DNA of 64,000 nt from Pacificimonas aurantium (GCF_020092905.1 NZ_JAGSGB010000001.1:434001-498000); one strand, 5' to 3'; numbered from the stretch's first letter, positions 8,125-19,000 are shown. Program-made: numbers and translations. Notes: generated by a model not told the origin, from the letters alone.

Positions 8125-10104
8125 TCAGGATGGTAAACCCAAACTGTCCGCGCGCGGGCGGGCGCCCTCCGCGATCAGCGGTCTGTCGAAACCGGGAACG
8201 AGGCGCACGAGCGTGGCAAGAGCGAAGCTCTCGTCTCCCGAACGAATTGCCGCATCCAGCCCGCTCAGCTCCTGCTGTAGCTGCGCCCAGGGAAGGAAGA
8301 ACTCGTTCCCCTGAGAGATCGAGGGATGGTGGGTGCGCTGGGCATCCGCATCGATCAGAAGCTCCTCATAAAGCTTCTCTCCGGGGCGGAGGCCGACTTC
8401 GCGGATCTCTATGTCTCCGTCCGGATTCTGCTCGTTGCGAACCGTAAGTCCCGACAGTGTCACCATCAGTTCGGCAAGGTCGCCGATCCGCACCGGCTTA
8501 CCCATGTCGAGCAGATAGACCTCGCCGCTGTCTGCCATGGCGCCCGCCTGGATGACGAGCTGCGCCGCCTCCGGAATCGTCATGAAATAGCGTGTTACGT
8601 CCCGGTGAGTGAGAGTGACGGGCCCCCCCTCGGCGATCTGGCGCTCAAAGAGCGGAACGACCGAGCCGGACGACCCGAGCACATTGCCGAACCGCACCAT
8701 GGCAAAGCGCGTACCGCCCGGCTCGCTTGCCATCGCCTGCAGCACGAGTTCGCAGACCCGCTTGCTGGCGCCCATCACATTCGTGGGCCGCACCGCCTTG
8801 TCGGTGCTCACGAGAATGAAGCGCTCTACACCCGCCTCCTTGGCGAGCCGCGCGCAGTTCAATGTCCCAAAGACGTTGTTTCTGACCCCCGCGAGCATAT
8901 TCTCCTCGACCAAGGGAACATGCTTGTATGCGGCGGCGTGAAAGACCGTATCGGGTTTCGTCTCCTCATAAAGGCGGCGGATATCGCTCTCGCTGACCAC
9001 GTTGACGAGGCGCGGAACGATCTCGAACTCTCCGCCGAATTCACCCGCTTCGCGCATCTCGCGCAGCTCACTCTCGATGTTGTAGAGCGCGAATTCGGAG
9101 ATTTCGGCAAGCACGAGCTTCGCGGGCCGCAACTGAGCCGCCTGGCGGCAGAGTTCGCTGCCGATGGAACCGCCTGCGCCGGTGATGAGCACAGTCTTCT
9201 CCAGGATCGTGCGCGCGAGCAGCACCTCGTTCGGCGGCACCGGGTCCCGGCCGAGCAAGTCGTCGATAGAGACGGTGCGCAGCTTTTCGACATCGACCGT
9301 GCCGTCGACGATATCGCGCACGTTCGGCAGGATTCGCACTTCGACCCGGTAGGGCTCAAGCGATTCGATGATCGCCTTCCGCCGCGTCCGGCTGACGGAC
9401 GGAATCGCGATCAGAACGCTGTCGATCCCCAGCGTCTCGATCGCCTCCCTCAAGCGGCTGGCATGGTAGATCGGCACGCCTTCCAGCGTCTGCCTGTCCA
9501 GGCGGACATCGTCGTCGAAAAACGCGTAGAGCCGCATGGACGGTTCGTGACGCATCGACGCGGCAAGCTGCTGACCGGCGGTTCCGGCACCGTAGATCGC
9601 CACACTTTGCCGCCGACCGCTGAAATTCTGCTGGTTCAGGAGGTCGACGAGCACATAGCGCGCCAGAATGCGCGAAAGACCAAGGAGGCCGACGAAGAGG
9701 ATCGGCTGAAGAACGCCGACCGTGCGCGGGACCGTGGGCACGGAAACCACCAGGAAGAGGACGACCATGGGGACCGCATAGGACAGCCCGGCCGTCATCA
9801 GCCGGGTCATCGTGCCCGGCCCGGCAAACCGGAACAACGTGCGGTAGATGTCGCTGACCCGGAAAATCGGCAGCCAGAAGAACAAGGCGGCGACGACGGT
9901 GAGAGCGAAGGGACGCAGGTCGAAACTGACGGTACTGAGGCGCAGCCAGTAGGCCAGCCAGCAAGCGAGCACACAGAGTAGCCCGTCATGCGCCATGACA
10001 AACAGGCGCTTGCGAGAGCGGCTCCAGCCAAGAACTTGTTCGGAAGCCGAAATGAGCCGGGCAAACATAGCCGTAGAGAGGTCTACCCTCACATCGCCCA
10101 GCAT
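8125..10104 (-). CDS. CapD/PglF/FlaA1-family nucleotide-sugar 4,6-dehydratase/epimerase, membrane-bound
   Basis: The 659-residue form starts at the ATG at 10104-10102, preceded by AAAAGGGA at good spacing; a TTG at 10194 would add 30 unlikely residues. The N-terminal part has four transmembrane helices, then a CoA-binding-like Rossmann domain (VAIYGAGTAGQQLA), then a catalytic SDR domain (VLITGAGGSIGSELCRQ) with the STDKAVRPTNVMGASKR stretch in which this family replaces the usual YxxxK. It makes a 4-keto-6-deoxy nucleotide sugar at the membrane, the likely substrate of the aminotransferase at 565-1695. It is the first gene of the polysaccharide operon, about 156 bp downstream of map. Confidence 0.92.
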   Translation of the reverse strand: MLGDVRVDLSTAMFARLISASEQVLGWSRSRKRLFVMAHDGLLCVLACWLAYWLRLSTVSFDLRPFALTVVAALFFWLPIFRVSDIYRTLFRFAGPGTMTRLMTAGLSYAVPMVVLFLVVSVPTVPRTVGVLQPILFVGLLGLSRILARYVLVDLLNQQNFSGRRQSVAIYGAGTAGQQLAASMRHEPSMRLYAFFDDDVRLDRQTLEGVPIYHASRLREAIETLGIDSVLIAIPSVSRTRRKAIIESLEPYRVEVRILPNVRDIVDGTVDVEKLRTVSIDDLLGRDPVPPNEVLLARTILEKTVLITGAGGSIGSELCRQAAQLRPAKLVLAEISEFALYNIESELREMREAGEFGGEFEIVPRLVNVVSESDIRRLYEETKPDTVFHAAAYKHVPLVEENMLAGVRNNVFGTLNCARLAKEAGVERFILVSTDKAVRPTNVMGASKRVCELVLQAMASEPGGTRFAMVRFGNVLGSSGSVVPLFERQIAEGGPVTLTHRDVTRYFMTIPEAAQLVIQAGAMADSGEVYLLDMGKPVRIGDLAELMVTLSGLTVRNEQNPDGDIEIREVGLRPGEKLYEELLIDADAQRTHHPSISQGNEFFLPWAQLQQELSGLDAAIRSGDESFALATLVRLVPGFDRPLIAEGARPRADSLGLPS

Positions 10105-10260
10105 CGCTCGATCCCTTTTCCCGTCATGCCGCCGGACACGTCCAACCATGGTTGAGCGAACGAGGCGGAAGAAGCTCTCCGGCACATTTACCAAGCGCCG
10201 AGAATCTTATGCCGAATGAAAATGAAGCGGTGATGAATAATTACCGCAACGTCAACCTTC

Positions 10261-11079
10261 TTAACGATTGTAAGGTGGGCAGTGGAGGCCTTGGGGAGAG
10301 GTGGTAAATACTTCCGCGCCATCGGTTGTAATTCCGATAGAGTGTTCAAACTGCGCCGACAATTGTCGGTCGCGCGTGACCGCAGTCCAGCCATCGGAGA
10401 GGATTTTCACATCGTGCCTCCCGAGATTTATCATAGGTTCGATTGTGAAGAACATTCCCGGCCGCAGCTCCGGACCCTGGCCCGGGCGCCCGGCATGGAC
10501 GATGCTGGGCTCCGAGTGGAATACCCGCCCGAGACCATGACCGCAGAAGTCGCGCACGACAGAGCAGCGCTCACCCTCGGCAAAGGTCTGGATCGCATGG
10601 CCGATGTCGCCCACGGTGGCGCCCGGCTTGGCGACGGCGATACCCCGCATCAGACATTCGTATGTTATGTCGATCAGCCGTTCTGCGCGCTTCGATACGG
10701 GCCCGACGGGGAACATCCGGCTCGTATCGCCATGCCAGCCGTCGAGAACCACCGTAATGTCGATGTTGGCGATGTCGCCCTTTTGCAGCTTCTTCGGGCC
10801 CGGAATGCCGTGACAGACGACATGGTTCACACTGATGCAGCTGGAGTGGGAATAGCCGCGGTAGAAGATCGTCGCCGGAACCGCCCCGCGCGCTTTCACG
10901 AAATCATAGATCATGTCGTCCAGGTCGCGGGTGACCGCGCCGGGCACGACATGAGGGGCGATCATGTCGAGAGCTTCGGCGGCGAGCCGGCCGGCGCGGC
11001 GCATGCCCTCGAACGCGGCAGGCCCGTAAAGCCGGATGCCGTCTTCGCTAAGTTCCATGTCATCGACCAGCTGGTCCAT
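10261..11079 (-). CDS. map: Methionine aminopeptidase, type I
   Basis: Removes the initiator methionine from nascent proteins in the cytoplasm. The 272-residue protein carries all five metal ligands of the pita-bread fold: Asp107 (NIDITV), Asp118 (WHGDTSRMF), His181 (GHGLGRVFH), Glu214 (FTIEPM) and Glu245 (QFEHSIGIT), plus the substrate-side His90. The start ATG is preceded by GGGAAAGAG at good distance. It is divergent from the CinA-like gene with about 55 bp between. Confidence 0.96.
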   Translation of the reverse strand: MDQLVDDMELSEDGIRLYGPAAFEGMRRAGRLAAEALDMIAPHVVPGAVTRDLDDMIYDFVKARGAVPATIFYRGYSHSSCISVNHVVCHGIPGPKKLQKGDIANIDITVVLDGWHGDTSRMFPVGPVSKRAERLIDITYECLMRGIAVAKPGATVGDIGHAIQTFAEGERCSVVRDFCGHGLGRVFHSEPSIVHAGRPGQGPELRPGMFFTIEPMINLGRHDVKILSDGWTAVTRDRQLSAQFEHSIGITTDGAEVFTTSPQGLHCPPYNR

Positions 11080-11134
11080 CAGCTCTTTCCCTTGAACGCT
11101 TCCTTGCAGCGACGCGCGGCGCTAAGGCCGCCCC

Positions 11135-11893
11135 ATGCCAACCGAAGACAATATATGGACCGCAGGCCTGATCGTCATCGGTGACGAGATCCTTTCCGGG
11201 CGAACACAGGACGCGAACACGGCCTATCTCGCCAAGTGGCTGAACGTGGAGGGCATCGCCCTCGCAGGCGTCGAGATCGTCCCGGACGACATGGATCGCA
11301 TCGTCGGCGCGGTCAACCGCGCCCGCGACGCCTATGACTATGTCTTCACGACGGGGGGCATCGGCCCGACCCATGACGACATTACCGTAGACGCCGTCGC
11401 CAGAGCGCTTGACCGGCGCGTCGTGATACATCCCGAGGCCGAGCGGACGCTGCGCAGCTACTATGGCAACGACATCACCGAAGCGCGCCTGCGCATGGCG
11501 AGGGTACCGGAGGGCGCGGAGCTGATGCCCAACCCGGTTTCGGGTGCGCCGGGCATTCGTATCGACGGGCGGCTGTTCCTGATGGCAGGCGTGCCCAAGA
11601 TCACGCAGGGAATGCTGGCGGGACTCCAAGGACAGCTGGAAGGCGGTCAGCCCGTCGTCGACAGGACGGTCGGCGCCTGGACGGGGGAGACGGCGGTTGC
11701 CGATGTGCTGGTTGCGGTCGAGCGCGAAAAGCCGGGTATCCAGATCGGCTCCTATCCGTTCTGGCGCGAAGGCAAGGTCGGGTCCAACTTCGTCATACGC
11801 GGACGCGATCAGGCTGCCGTCGACGACGCCGCCGACCGCCTGATGACTGCCCTGCGAGAAGGGGGCACCGAGCCGGTCGACGGAGCAATCTGA
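11135..11893 (+). CDS. CinA-like molybdopterin-binding-domain protein
   Basis: A 252-residue protein consisting of the MoaB/Mog-like (MoCF-BD) domain of CinA. Marks are LIVIGDEILSGRTQDANT at the N-terminus and TTGGIGPTHDDIT near residue 75. The nicotinamide-nucleotide amidase half of full-length CinA is absent; short stand-alone forms are common in Alphaproteobacteria. The domain in full-length proteins is linked to ADP-ribose/NMN pyrophosphatase activity; whether this form is active is unknown. It is divergent from map and convergent with the DUF1206 gene, whose stop lies eight bases beyond its own. Confidence 0.88.
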   Translation: MPTEDNIWTAGLIVIGDEILSGRTQDANTAYLAKWLNVEGIALAGVEIVPDDMDRIVGAVNRARDAYDYVFTTGGIGPTHDDITVDAVARALDRRVVIHPEAERTLRSYYGNDITEARLRMARVPEGAELMPNPVSGAPGIRIDGRLFLMAGVPKITQGMLAGLQGQLEGGQPVVDRTVGAWTGETAVADVLVAVEREKPGIQIGSYPFWREGKVGSNFVIRGRDQAAVDDAADRLMTALREGGTEPVDGAI

Positions 11894-11900
11894 ACCCCTG

Positions 11901-12689
11901 CTATCGTTTCAGGCGAGCGATGATGTCATCGTCCCTGATCGTCCGGTAGCGGGCCATGATGAGGCTGAAGACGCCGAACAGAAGCAGGCCGACAGCCACC
12001 ACGGTAAACAGCCAGCCAGTCCCCTGAAGCGTGTTCAGTGCCTGGCCGATCCCGCCCACGGCTTCGGGATTGCCGTTGAGCATGGCCTGGACGATGGTCC
12101 AGCCGATCACGACGAAGACGACGGCACGGGCTGCGAAGCCGGCCCGCCCCACGGGTTCCGCAAAGCCGGGCACGTCGGGATCTAGACGGTACATGAACTT
12201 GGCCGTGATGGCTTTTTTCGCTTGTGCAACGGCAGCAAGCAAAAAACCGAGCCCGATGATCCAGAGCAGTATCTCCCCGCCGGGAAAGTCCGTGACGAAG
12301 CCCGCGGCTTCACCCGTTCCACTGCCGCCCGATCCGCCGGGACTGGAACTGGAAAAGACGCCGCGCAGGGCGATGAACCCCAGAAAGAGATGCGCAACTC
12401 CGCTGGCGGCGTGCCCGATTCGCTTGCCGGCCGCCTTCGCACCGGTTCCCGGCGCGTCGATGCCGATCATCGCGCCATAGAGACGGTATACCCCGTAGCC
12501 GAGCAGGCCGATGCCGACGAGTGCGAGAAGCACGTTGCCCAGCGGCGCGTCCTTGATCGCACCCAGGACGTCGGTCGTCCCCTGCGAGCCGAGGGCCGTC
12601 AGCGCAAAATAGCCGAGGAGTATGTAGACCACGCCCCGGGCCAGAAACCCGATCCGGGCGAAAGTCTGTAATCTTGTTATGCGTTCCAT
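11901..12689 (-). CDS. DUF1206 family membrane protein
   Basis: A 262-residue protein made of three repeats of about 75 residues, each with two transmembrane helices and a conserved start (ARIGFLARGVVYILLGYFAL, GHAASGVAHLFLGFIALRGV, GRAGFAARAVVFVVIGWTIV). This is the DUF1206 pattern. No enzyme motif is visible and the function is unknown. A Ser/Gly-rich linker (SSSSPGGSGGSGTG) sits between repeats two halves. It is a single-gene unit ending tail-to-tail with the CinA-like gene. Confidence 0.85.
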   Translation of the reverse strand: MERITRLQTFARIGFLARGVVYILLGYFALTALGSQGTTDVLGAIKDAPLGNVLLALVGIGLLGYGVYRLYGAMIGIDAPGTGAKAAGKRIGHAASGVAHLFLGFIALRGVFSSSSPGGSGGSGTGEAAGFVTDFPGGEILLWIIGLGFLLAAVAQAKKAITAKFMYRLDPDVPGFAEPVGRAGFAARAVVFVVIGWTIVQAMLNGNPEAVGGIGQALNTLQGTGWLFTVVAVGLLLFGVFSLIMARYRTIRDDDIIARLKR

Positions 12690-12813
12690 GCCTGCCGCGT
12701 CCTCCCGTTACGTCCGTCCACAGCAAGAGCGAACCTCGGCATCCTCGGTTCCGAATTTCCTGTCGCAAGTTGCGTACACAACGCTATGTCCGCGGCACAT
12801 CCGACCCGCATGG

Positions 12814-12901
12814 GCCCGCGTGGCGGAATTGGTAGACGCAAGGGACTTAAAATCCCTCGGGAGGTTCTCCCATGCCGGTTCGATCCCGGCCGCGGGCACC
12901 A
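12814..12901 (+). tRNA. tRNA-Leu, anticodon TAA (UAA)
   Basis: The acceptor stem GCCCGCG (12814-12820) pairs with CGCGGGC (12891-12897), followed by discriminator A and an encoded CCA ending at 12901. The D arm is GCG/CGC around AATTGGTAGA-type sequence. The anticodon stem AGGGA/TCCCT (12841-12845/12853-12857) closes a CTTAAAA loop with TAA at 12848-12850. There is a long variable arm, as in class II leucine tRNAs, and a GGTTCGATCC T-arm. It reads UUA and UUG codons. Its 3' half is antisense to the end of the MATE transporter gene. Confidence 0.97.
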
Positions 12902-14367
12902 GACTCCTCGACCATCAGCTCATTGTCCCGCCAGCGGCCGAATTTGTAGTAGGCGTAGGCGAGGATTGCGGACGCGACCGCGCCGAGCGGGAAACTCCAC
13001 CAGATGGCGTTCGCGCCAAGGTTCGCCTGCAAATATTCCGCAAAGGGAATGCGCATCGCCCACATGGTGACCAGATAGATGATCGTCGGCGGGATCATCG
13101 CCCCATTTGCGCGCACAATGCCTATCATCGCCGTCGTCACCGCCAGAACGATCCAGCACCACAATACGATTTCGTTGATTTCGAGGGCAATTTCCAGACT
13201 TTCGCCGCCCTCGGGGAGGAACAGGAGCAGCGGAAGGTCGCCGAGCAGGTAGACGAGCGCGCAGACCAGACCGGTCGACCCCATCGACAGGAGGACACCG
13301 CGAAGCGCGATGCGCGAGACGCGGTCCCACGCGCCCGCGCCGATATTCTGCGCTGCCATGGCGGAAATCGACGCACCGAAGGCGATGGCCGGCATCTGCA
13401 CATAGCCCCACAGCTGCGCCGCCGCGCTATAGGCGGCGGCAACGGTCGCGCCATAGCTGTTCACCATTCCGAGTAGGACGAAATAGGCGCCCTGCACGAT
13501 GATCATCTCCGCAGCCATGGGCGCGCCCTTGCGTACCAACGTCATCAAGGTCGGCAGATGAGGCACGAAGTGATGGAATTCGCCGCGTCGCAGCGCGATC
13601 GGAAGGTTGCGGCGATAAACGAAGCCGACAAGCGCCAGAAGCGCGGTGAAATTGCCAATCAGGTTGCCGATCGCCGCGCCTGCGATCCCGAGGCGCGGGA
13701 ACCCGAAGGCCCCGGTAATCAGGAGCGGCACCAGGATGGCGGCGATACCGATCCAAACACAGGAAAAGATGAACGGCGTGCGGGCATCCCCGCGTCCGCG
13801 CAGCATCATCATCATGGCGATGAATGTGAAGATCGAGGGAATGGCGAGACAGGTATAGCGCATGAAGGTCAGAGCCTGCGCGAACGCGCTGTCCGGCATC
13901 TGGATGGCCACGAGAAGATAGGGCCATGCGGCCCAGCCGGCAGCCGCCAGCAGCGTGGAAAAAGCCGCGATGAAACTGAGCGCGGTGCCGACCGTCCGCT
14001 TCACCGCATGGCTGTCGCCGGCGCCGAAGGCCTGGCCGATGGCGATACCGGCGGCGGTGCCGATGCCCATCACCGCGCCCATCAGCATGAACATGAAGAC
14101 GTTCGCGTTGACCACGGCAATCAGCGAATCCGGGCCCAGGGTCCTGCTGACCCAGATGGCCGACCAGGTACCGGCAAGAGAGTGCAGGATGTTCGTCGTC
14201 AGGAGGGGCAGCGCGAAGACGGCCAGCGTGGGGACGATATCGCCCTCGATCAGCCGCCGTTCCCGCGCATCGGGTTCGCCCGGCGGCATCGCGCCAATAT
14301 CCCGCGCGTCGGTCCCCGGCGCGAAGAGTTCGAACTCGGGCCGGCCGGTTGCCGGCTGATCACTCAT
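12847..14367 (-). CDS. MATE family efflux transporter, C-terminus antisense to tRNA-Leu
   Basis: A 506-residue multidrug/toxin extrusion transporter with about twelve transmembrane helices in two similar halves; hydrophobic segments such as LFALPLLTTNILHSLAGTW and MPAIAFGASISAMAAQNIGAG match the MatE domain. It probably exports cationic or lipophilic compounds against Na+ or H+. The ATG overlaps the TGA of the upstream GPH-type transporter (ATGA). Its last 18 or so codons and stop are read from the complement of the tRNA-Leu gene, giving the tail GARGRDRTGMGEPPEGF, so the natural C-terminus owes its sequence to tRNA structure. Confidence 0.9.
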   Translation of the reverse strand: MSDQPATGRPEFELFAPGTDARDIGAMPPGEPDARERRLIEGDIVPTLAVFALPLLTTNILHSLAGTWSAIWVSRTLGPDSLIAVVNANVFMFMLMGAVMGIGTAAGIAIGQAFGAGDSHAVKRTVGTALSFIAAFSTLLAAAGWAAWPYLLVAIQMPDSAFAQALTFMRYTCLAIPSIFTFIAMMMMLRGRGDARTPFIFSCVWIGIAAILVPLLITGAFGFPRLGIAGAAIGNLIGNFTALLALVGFVYRRNLPIALRRGEFHHFVPHLPTLMTLVRKGAPMAAEMIIVQGAYFVLLGMVNSYGATVAAAYSAAAQLWGYVQMPAIAFGASISAMAAQNIGAGAWDRVSRIALRGVLLSMGSTGLVCALVYLLGDLPLLLFLPEGGESLEIALEINEIVLWCWIVLAVTTAMIGIVRANGAMIPPTIIYLVTMWAMRIPFAEYLQANLGANAIWWSFPLGAVASAILAYAYYKFGRWRDNELMVEESGARGRDRTGMGEPPEGF

Positions 14368-15872
14368 GCCGGCGCTTGTCGGCGCTCGTCCAGCTGGCGA
14401 AGATTCTCTTCATGCCCTTCCCGACTGAGCTGGTAGCGGCTGATGCAGAAAATCATGGCCATATAGAACCCCAGATAGACCGGCATGTAGATAACCGCCA
14501 GACGGAAGAGCGTCAGGTCCGATACCTCGCCCTGCTGGGCACCGGTGGCAATGCCGGCCAGCGAGATCACGAACCCAGCCACGACGATCCCAAGCCCCTC
14601 GCCCCATTTTCGCATGAACGTGGCGGCGGCGAAGAAAAGCCCCTCAGAGCGGCGGTGCGTGCGAAGCTCCGCATCCTCCACCAGATCGGCGAGCATCGAG
14701 GCGGCGAGGATCTGGTAGCAGATGATCAGCGCCACATCGAGCGTCGTGGTGACGAAGATGATCGGAAATAGCAGCGGATCGCCGTTCTCCGGCATCACCC
14801 CGACCAGCCGCAGGAAGACGGGAGTGGGGGAGCCGAGGAATGCGACCAGGCCGATGATGACGGCGCCGCGCTTCTTGCCGATCGTCCGGCTGACGAAGGC
14901 CGCAATCGGCGCGCCGATGATCGCCGACAGGAACACACCGGCGGTGATGTAAAAGATCTCCATCGGGGTGAAGCCCCAGAAGAAGGTGGAGAAATAGAAA
15001 GCAAGGCCGGCGCCGAGGCCGCTGGCAATGTAGCCGAGCAGCGAGGCGATGAAGAGAGCTGCGAACGACCGGCTGCGAAAAGTCTCCAGGATTTCCCGGA
15101 ACATGATCCCAAGCGTCAGGGTGCGCTGAGGCGGTGCCTTCGGCAGGTCCTTGATGCGCGCATGGGTACCGAGCGAGGACACCAGAATCGAGATTAGGAT
15201 GATCGAGCAGGCGGCAAGCGCATAGACGCGGTAAGCCTCTGGATTGAACTGCCCGTTCGGAATGGCTTCGGTGGAGAAGGCGGCGAAGATCAGTCCGAAG
15301 CTGACCACGGTCATGATATTTCCGCCGGACCAGCCGAAGAAATAGCGCCAGCTGAGAAGCGACGACCTTTGATCATAATCCTGCGTCAGTTCGGCCGCGA
15401 GCGCCGCCCCGGGCGTTTCATAAAGGGTGATGATCGTCCGGATCAGAATCGACAGGATGACGACATACCAGAATAGCTGGGCCTGGCTGAGCCCGTCCGG
15501 CGGCGTCCAAAGGAAATAGTAGGTGACGACGATCGGTATTGCTGCGCCATACATGAATGGATGTCGGCGCCCCCAGCGTGACCGGAGATTGTCCGACCAG
15601 TATCCGACGAGCGGGTCTGAGAAGGCGTCCGCGATCAGCGCCACCATGATCGCCAGAGAGACGAGGCGGGAGTCCAGTCCGACAACCTGCGCGTAAAACA
15701 ACAGCAGGAAATATTTGAACCCCTGATCCTTGATGCCGTACGCAACCGAGCCGAAGCCATATGCGAATTTGGTCCACAGAGACGGCTTGTCCTTGGTGGA
15801 TGCCCCCGTGGGTTCATCCGCAATAAGCTCGCGCTCAAGCGCGGCCTGGTTCAGCCCGGCCGGTTCCTTCAT
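14364..15872 (-). CDS. MFS transporter of the GPH (glycoside-pentoside-hexuronide:cation symporter) type
   Basis: A 502-residue, twelve-helix transporter. The start SLWTKFAYGFGSVAYGIKDQGFKYF and the DAFSDPLVGYWSDNLRSRWGRRHPFM region (conserved Asp residues of helix 2 and loop 2-3) are typical of MelB-like GPH symporters and of the sphingomonad MFS group close to them. The substrate is unknown; sugar or sugar-acid uptake is typical of the family. It is translationally coupled to the downstream MATE gene by ATGA. Confidence 0.85.
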   Translation of the reverse strand: MKEPAGLNQAALERELIADEPTGASTKDKPSLWTKFAYGFGSVAYGIKDQGFKYFLLLFYAQVVGLDSRLVSLAIMVALIADAFSDPLVGYWSDNLRSRWGRRHPFMYGAAIPIVVTYYFLWTPPDGLSQAQLFWYVVILSILIRTIITLYETPGAALAAELTQDYDQRSSLLSWRYFFGWSGGNIMTVVSFGLIFAAFSTEAIPNGQFNPEAYRVYALAACSIILISILVSSLGTHARIKDLPKAPPQRTLTLGIMFREILETFRSRSFAALFIASLLGYIASGLGAGLAFYFSTFFWGFTPMEIFYITAGVFLSAIIGAPIAAFVSRTIGKKRGAVIIGLVAFLGSPTPVFLRLVGVMPENGDPLLFPIIFVTTTLDVALIICYQILAASMLADLVEDAELRTHRRSEGLFFAAATFMRKWGEGLGIVVAGFVISLAGIATGAQQGEVSDLTLFRLAVIYMPVYLGFYMAMIFCISRYQLSREGHEENLRQLDERRQAPA

Positions 15873-16015
15873 TCGATGTCCTCCCCAGGACGTTTTGAGG
15901 TCACGCTAGGACAGCGCCCAGAGCTTGAACAGCCATCAGATCAATGAAGTCTGGTGCTTTTCGAGACCGCTTTTATGACTGGCGCCGACGCAAAATCTTC
16001 GACCGGGGGACCAAC

Positions 16016-19000
16016 ATGACCTTTCGCACCGTTTCGCGCCTATTCGTGGCGAGCCTGCTGACGAGCGCCGCCTGGGCGCAGTCTCCAGCACCGGAGAGCG
16101 AGAACCCGGTCGAGGAAAGCGAAACGACGGAAGATGAGAATCTTCGCACTGTCTCCGCGCCCGAGGCGGTGCCCGAGCAGACCCCGGAAAGCGGCGGCGA
16201 CAGCGGGGCCTCGGCCGATGAGAAGGCGGACGCGTGGGACGTGATGGCGCCCCCCGGCGTGGCGCTGCGCGACGTCGCCATTCGCGTCGACGAGGGCACG
16301 TGGATGGATGTCGATGTCTCCCCCAATGGCGATCTGATCGCGTTTGCCCTCCTCGGCGACATCTACACCATGCCGATCTCAGGCGGCACGCCGACCCGCA
16401 TATCCGAGGGGCTGGCCTGGGAAGTGCATCCGCGCTTTTCACCCGACGGGCGCCGCATCGCGTTCACCAGCGACCGGGGCGGTGGAAACAACATCTGGCT
16501 CATGAATGCTGACGGGTCGGACAAGCGCCAGCTGACGAACGAGGATTTCCGTCTGCTCAACCAGCCGACCTGGTCTCCGGACGGACAGTTTATCGCCGCG
16601 AAAAAGCATTTCACGACCGGCCGTTCTCTCGGCACGGGCGAGATCTGGCTCTATCATGTGTCGGGCGGCAGCGGGGTGAAGCTGGTCGCGCGTCCCAACG
16701 AGCAGCACCAGAAGGAACTCGGCGAGCCGGTCTTCGACCCGCGCGGTGGGGGCATCTTCTTCACGCGGAACGTCACGCCGGGCCCGATCTTCGAATATGC
16801 GCAGGATTCGAACACCGAGCTGTTCAACATCGAGCGTTACGACCTGGAAACCGGCGAGACCAAGACGGCCGTCGGCGGTTTTGGCGGCGCGGTCCGCCCG
16901 CAGCCCTCGCCCGATGGAAATCTGATCGCCTATGTGAAGCGCGAAAACACCCGCTCCAAACTCTACGTGAAGAACCGCCTTACCGGCGAAGAGCGCAAGA
17001 TCTACGACGACCTGGACCAGGACGTGCAGGAGACCTGGGCGGTCACCGGTGTCTATCCCAACATGGCCTGGACGCCCGACAGTCGCTCGATCCTATTCTG
17101 GGCGAAGGGCAAGATCCGCCGGATCGACGCCGATGGGTCGGGGGCCGCCGTCATTCCCTTCCGCATCGATGACACGCGCGCCGTTGCGGATGCGCCGCAT
17201 CCGGTCATCCCCGTTTACGAGCCCACGGTTGAGGCGACCATGGCTAGGTTCGCCGCCGTCTCGCCCGACGGACGCACGGTCGTTTTCGAGAGCCTCGGCA
17301 GGCTCTATACCATGCCCGCAGGCGGAGGCACGCCGCGGCGGCTGACGTCGACCGAGGAAGGGCGCGAGCTGTTCCCCACCTGGTCGCGGGACGGCGAAAC
17401 CATTGCCTTCGTGCACTGGACCGACGAGGGTCTCGGCCGGCTACGCACGATCGGCGCCCGGGGCCGCAACCTGAGAACGCTTACCAGCCTGCCCGGCCAT
17501 TATTCGCGCCCGGCCTTCTCTCCCGATGGTCGCACGATCGTCTTCGAAAAGGGTGAGGGCGGTTATCTGACGGCCCCGGAATATTCCGAAAATCCGGGGA
17601 TCTACTCGGTTCCGGTAGAGGGCGGCACGATCAGTCAGATCAGCGATAGCGGATCCAGTCCGCATTTCGGGTCTGCGAACGACCGGGTCTTCTCGATGGT
17701 CAGCGAAGGCGGGGCGCAGAAGCTCGTTTCGACCGATCTCAACGGGGAGGCTCGCCGCGTTCATGCGCATGGCGATCTGGTCACGGGCTACCGCGTCTCG
17801 CCCGACGCCCGCTTCGTCGCGTTTACCGAGGACTATGACGTCTACGCCATGCCGCTGATGCCGGGCGGCCAGGACGTGGCCATTTCGGCCGGGGCGAAGG
17901 CTCTGCCCATCGTCGAAGTGTCCGATTCCGGCGGCGACTACATGACCTGGTCGTCGGGCGGCGAACGACTGCACTGGTCGCTTGGCCCGACGCTCTATAC
18001 CGCGATGCGCAGCGACCTCTTCAGCACGGCGCCTACACCGGAGGGAGAGACGGCCAGCGCCTACACGCAGCCCGAAACCGGCGTCTCAATGCTGCGCCGC
18101 GTCGAGGCCGCCCAGCATAGCGGAACCTATGCGATTACCGGGGCGAAGATCGTCACGATGTCGGCCGGAGCCGACGGAAAGACCGACGGCGGCATCATCG
18201 AAAACGGCACCATCCTCGTCACCGACGGGAAGATCGCCGCCGTCGGCGAGACCGCCGCGATGACCTATCCGGCGGGCACCCCGACAATCGATGCCAGCGG
18301 CAAGACAATCGTCCCAGGCTTCATCGACGCCCATGCCCACGGCCCGGTAGCCAGCGACGAACTTGTGCCGGAACAGAACTGGTCGCTGGTCCAGAACCTC
18401 GCCCTTGGTACGACAACAATCCACGATCCCTCGACCAGCTCGGCCTTCTTCGTGGCGGCCGACCTGCAACGGGCAGGCGAACTTCTCGCCCCGCGGATGT
18501 TCTCGACCGGGCGGGTAATCTACGGCGCAAAGGCACCCGGGGTCTACGCCCAGATCGACTCGCTCGACGACGCGCTCGACCATGTGCGCCGGCTGAAGGC
18601 CGAAGGCGCGCGCTCGGTGAAGAATTACAACCAGCCGCGCCGCGAGCAGCGACAGATGGTCGTGGAAGCTGCGCGGCAGGAAGATATGCTCGTCGTTGCG
18701 GAGGGCGGCAGCCTCTACGGCATGGACATGAACCTCGTCGCCGACGGCAACTCCACTCTTGAACACAATGTGCCTTTGGAGACCTTCTACGAGGACGTGC
18801 TGCAGTTCTTCTCGCAGTCTGACACCAACTATACGCCGACCCTGGTGGTGACCTATGGCGGGCTGGCCGGCGATCCCTATTGGAGGCAGGCGACAAATGT
18901 CTGGGAGCAGCCGCTGCTGCAGGCGCATACGCCGCCCGCGCTTCTCAGCGCGCAGACCTCGCGCCGGACGACGGCCCCTGAAAGCAATTTCGTCGATGAC

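Noticed and set aside
8326-9981. Long plus-strand open frame (551 codons) opposite the CapD-type gene
   Set aside because: It mirrors the codon pattern of the real minus-strand gene, is rich in His/Arg/Asp as antisense frames of GC-rich genes are, and shows no domain.
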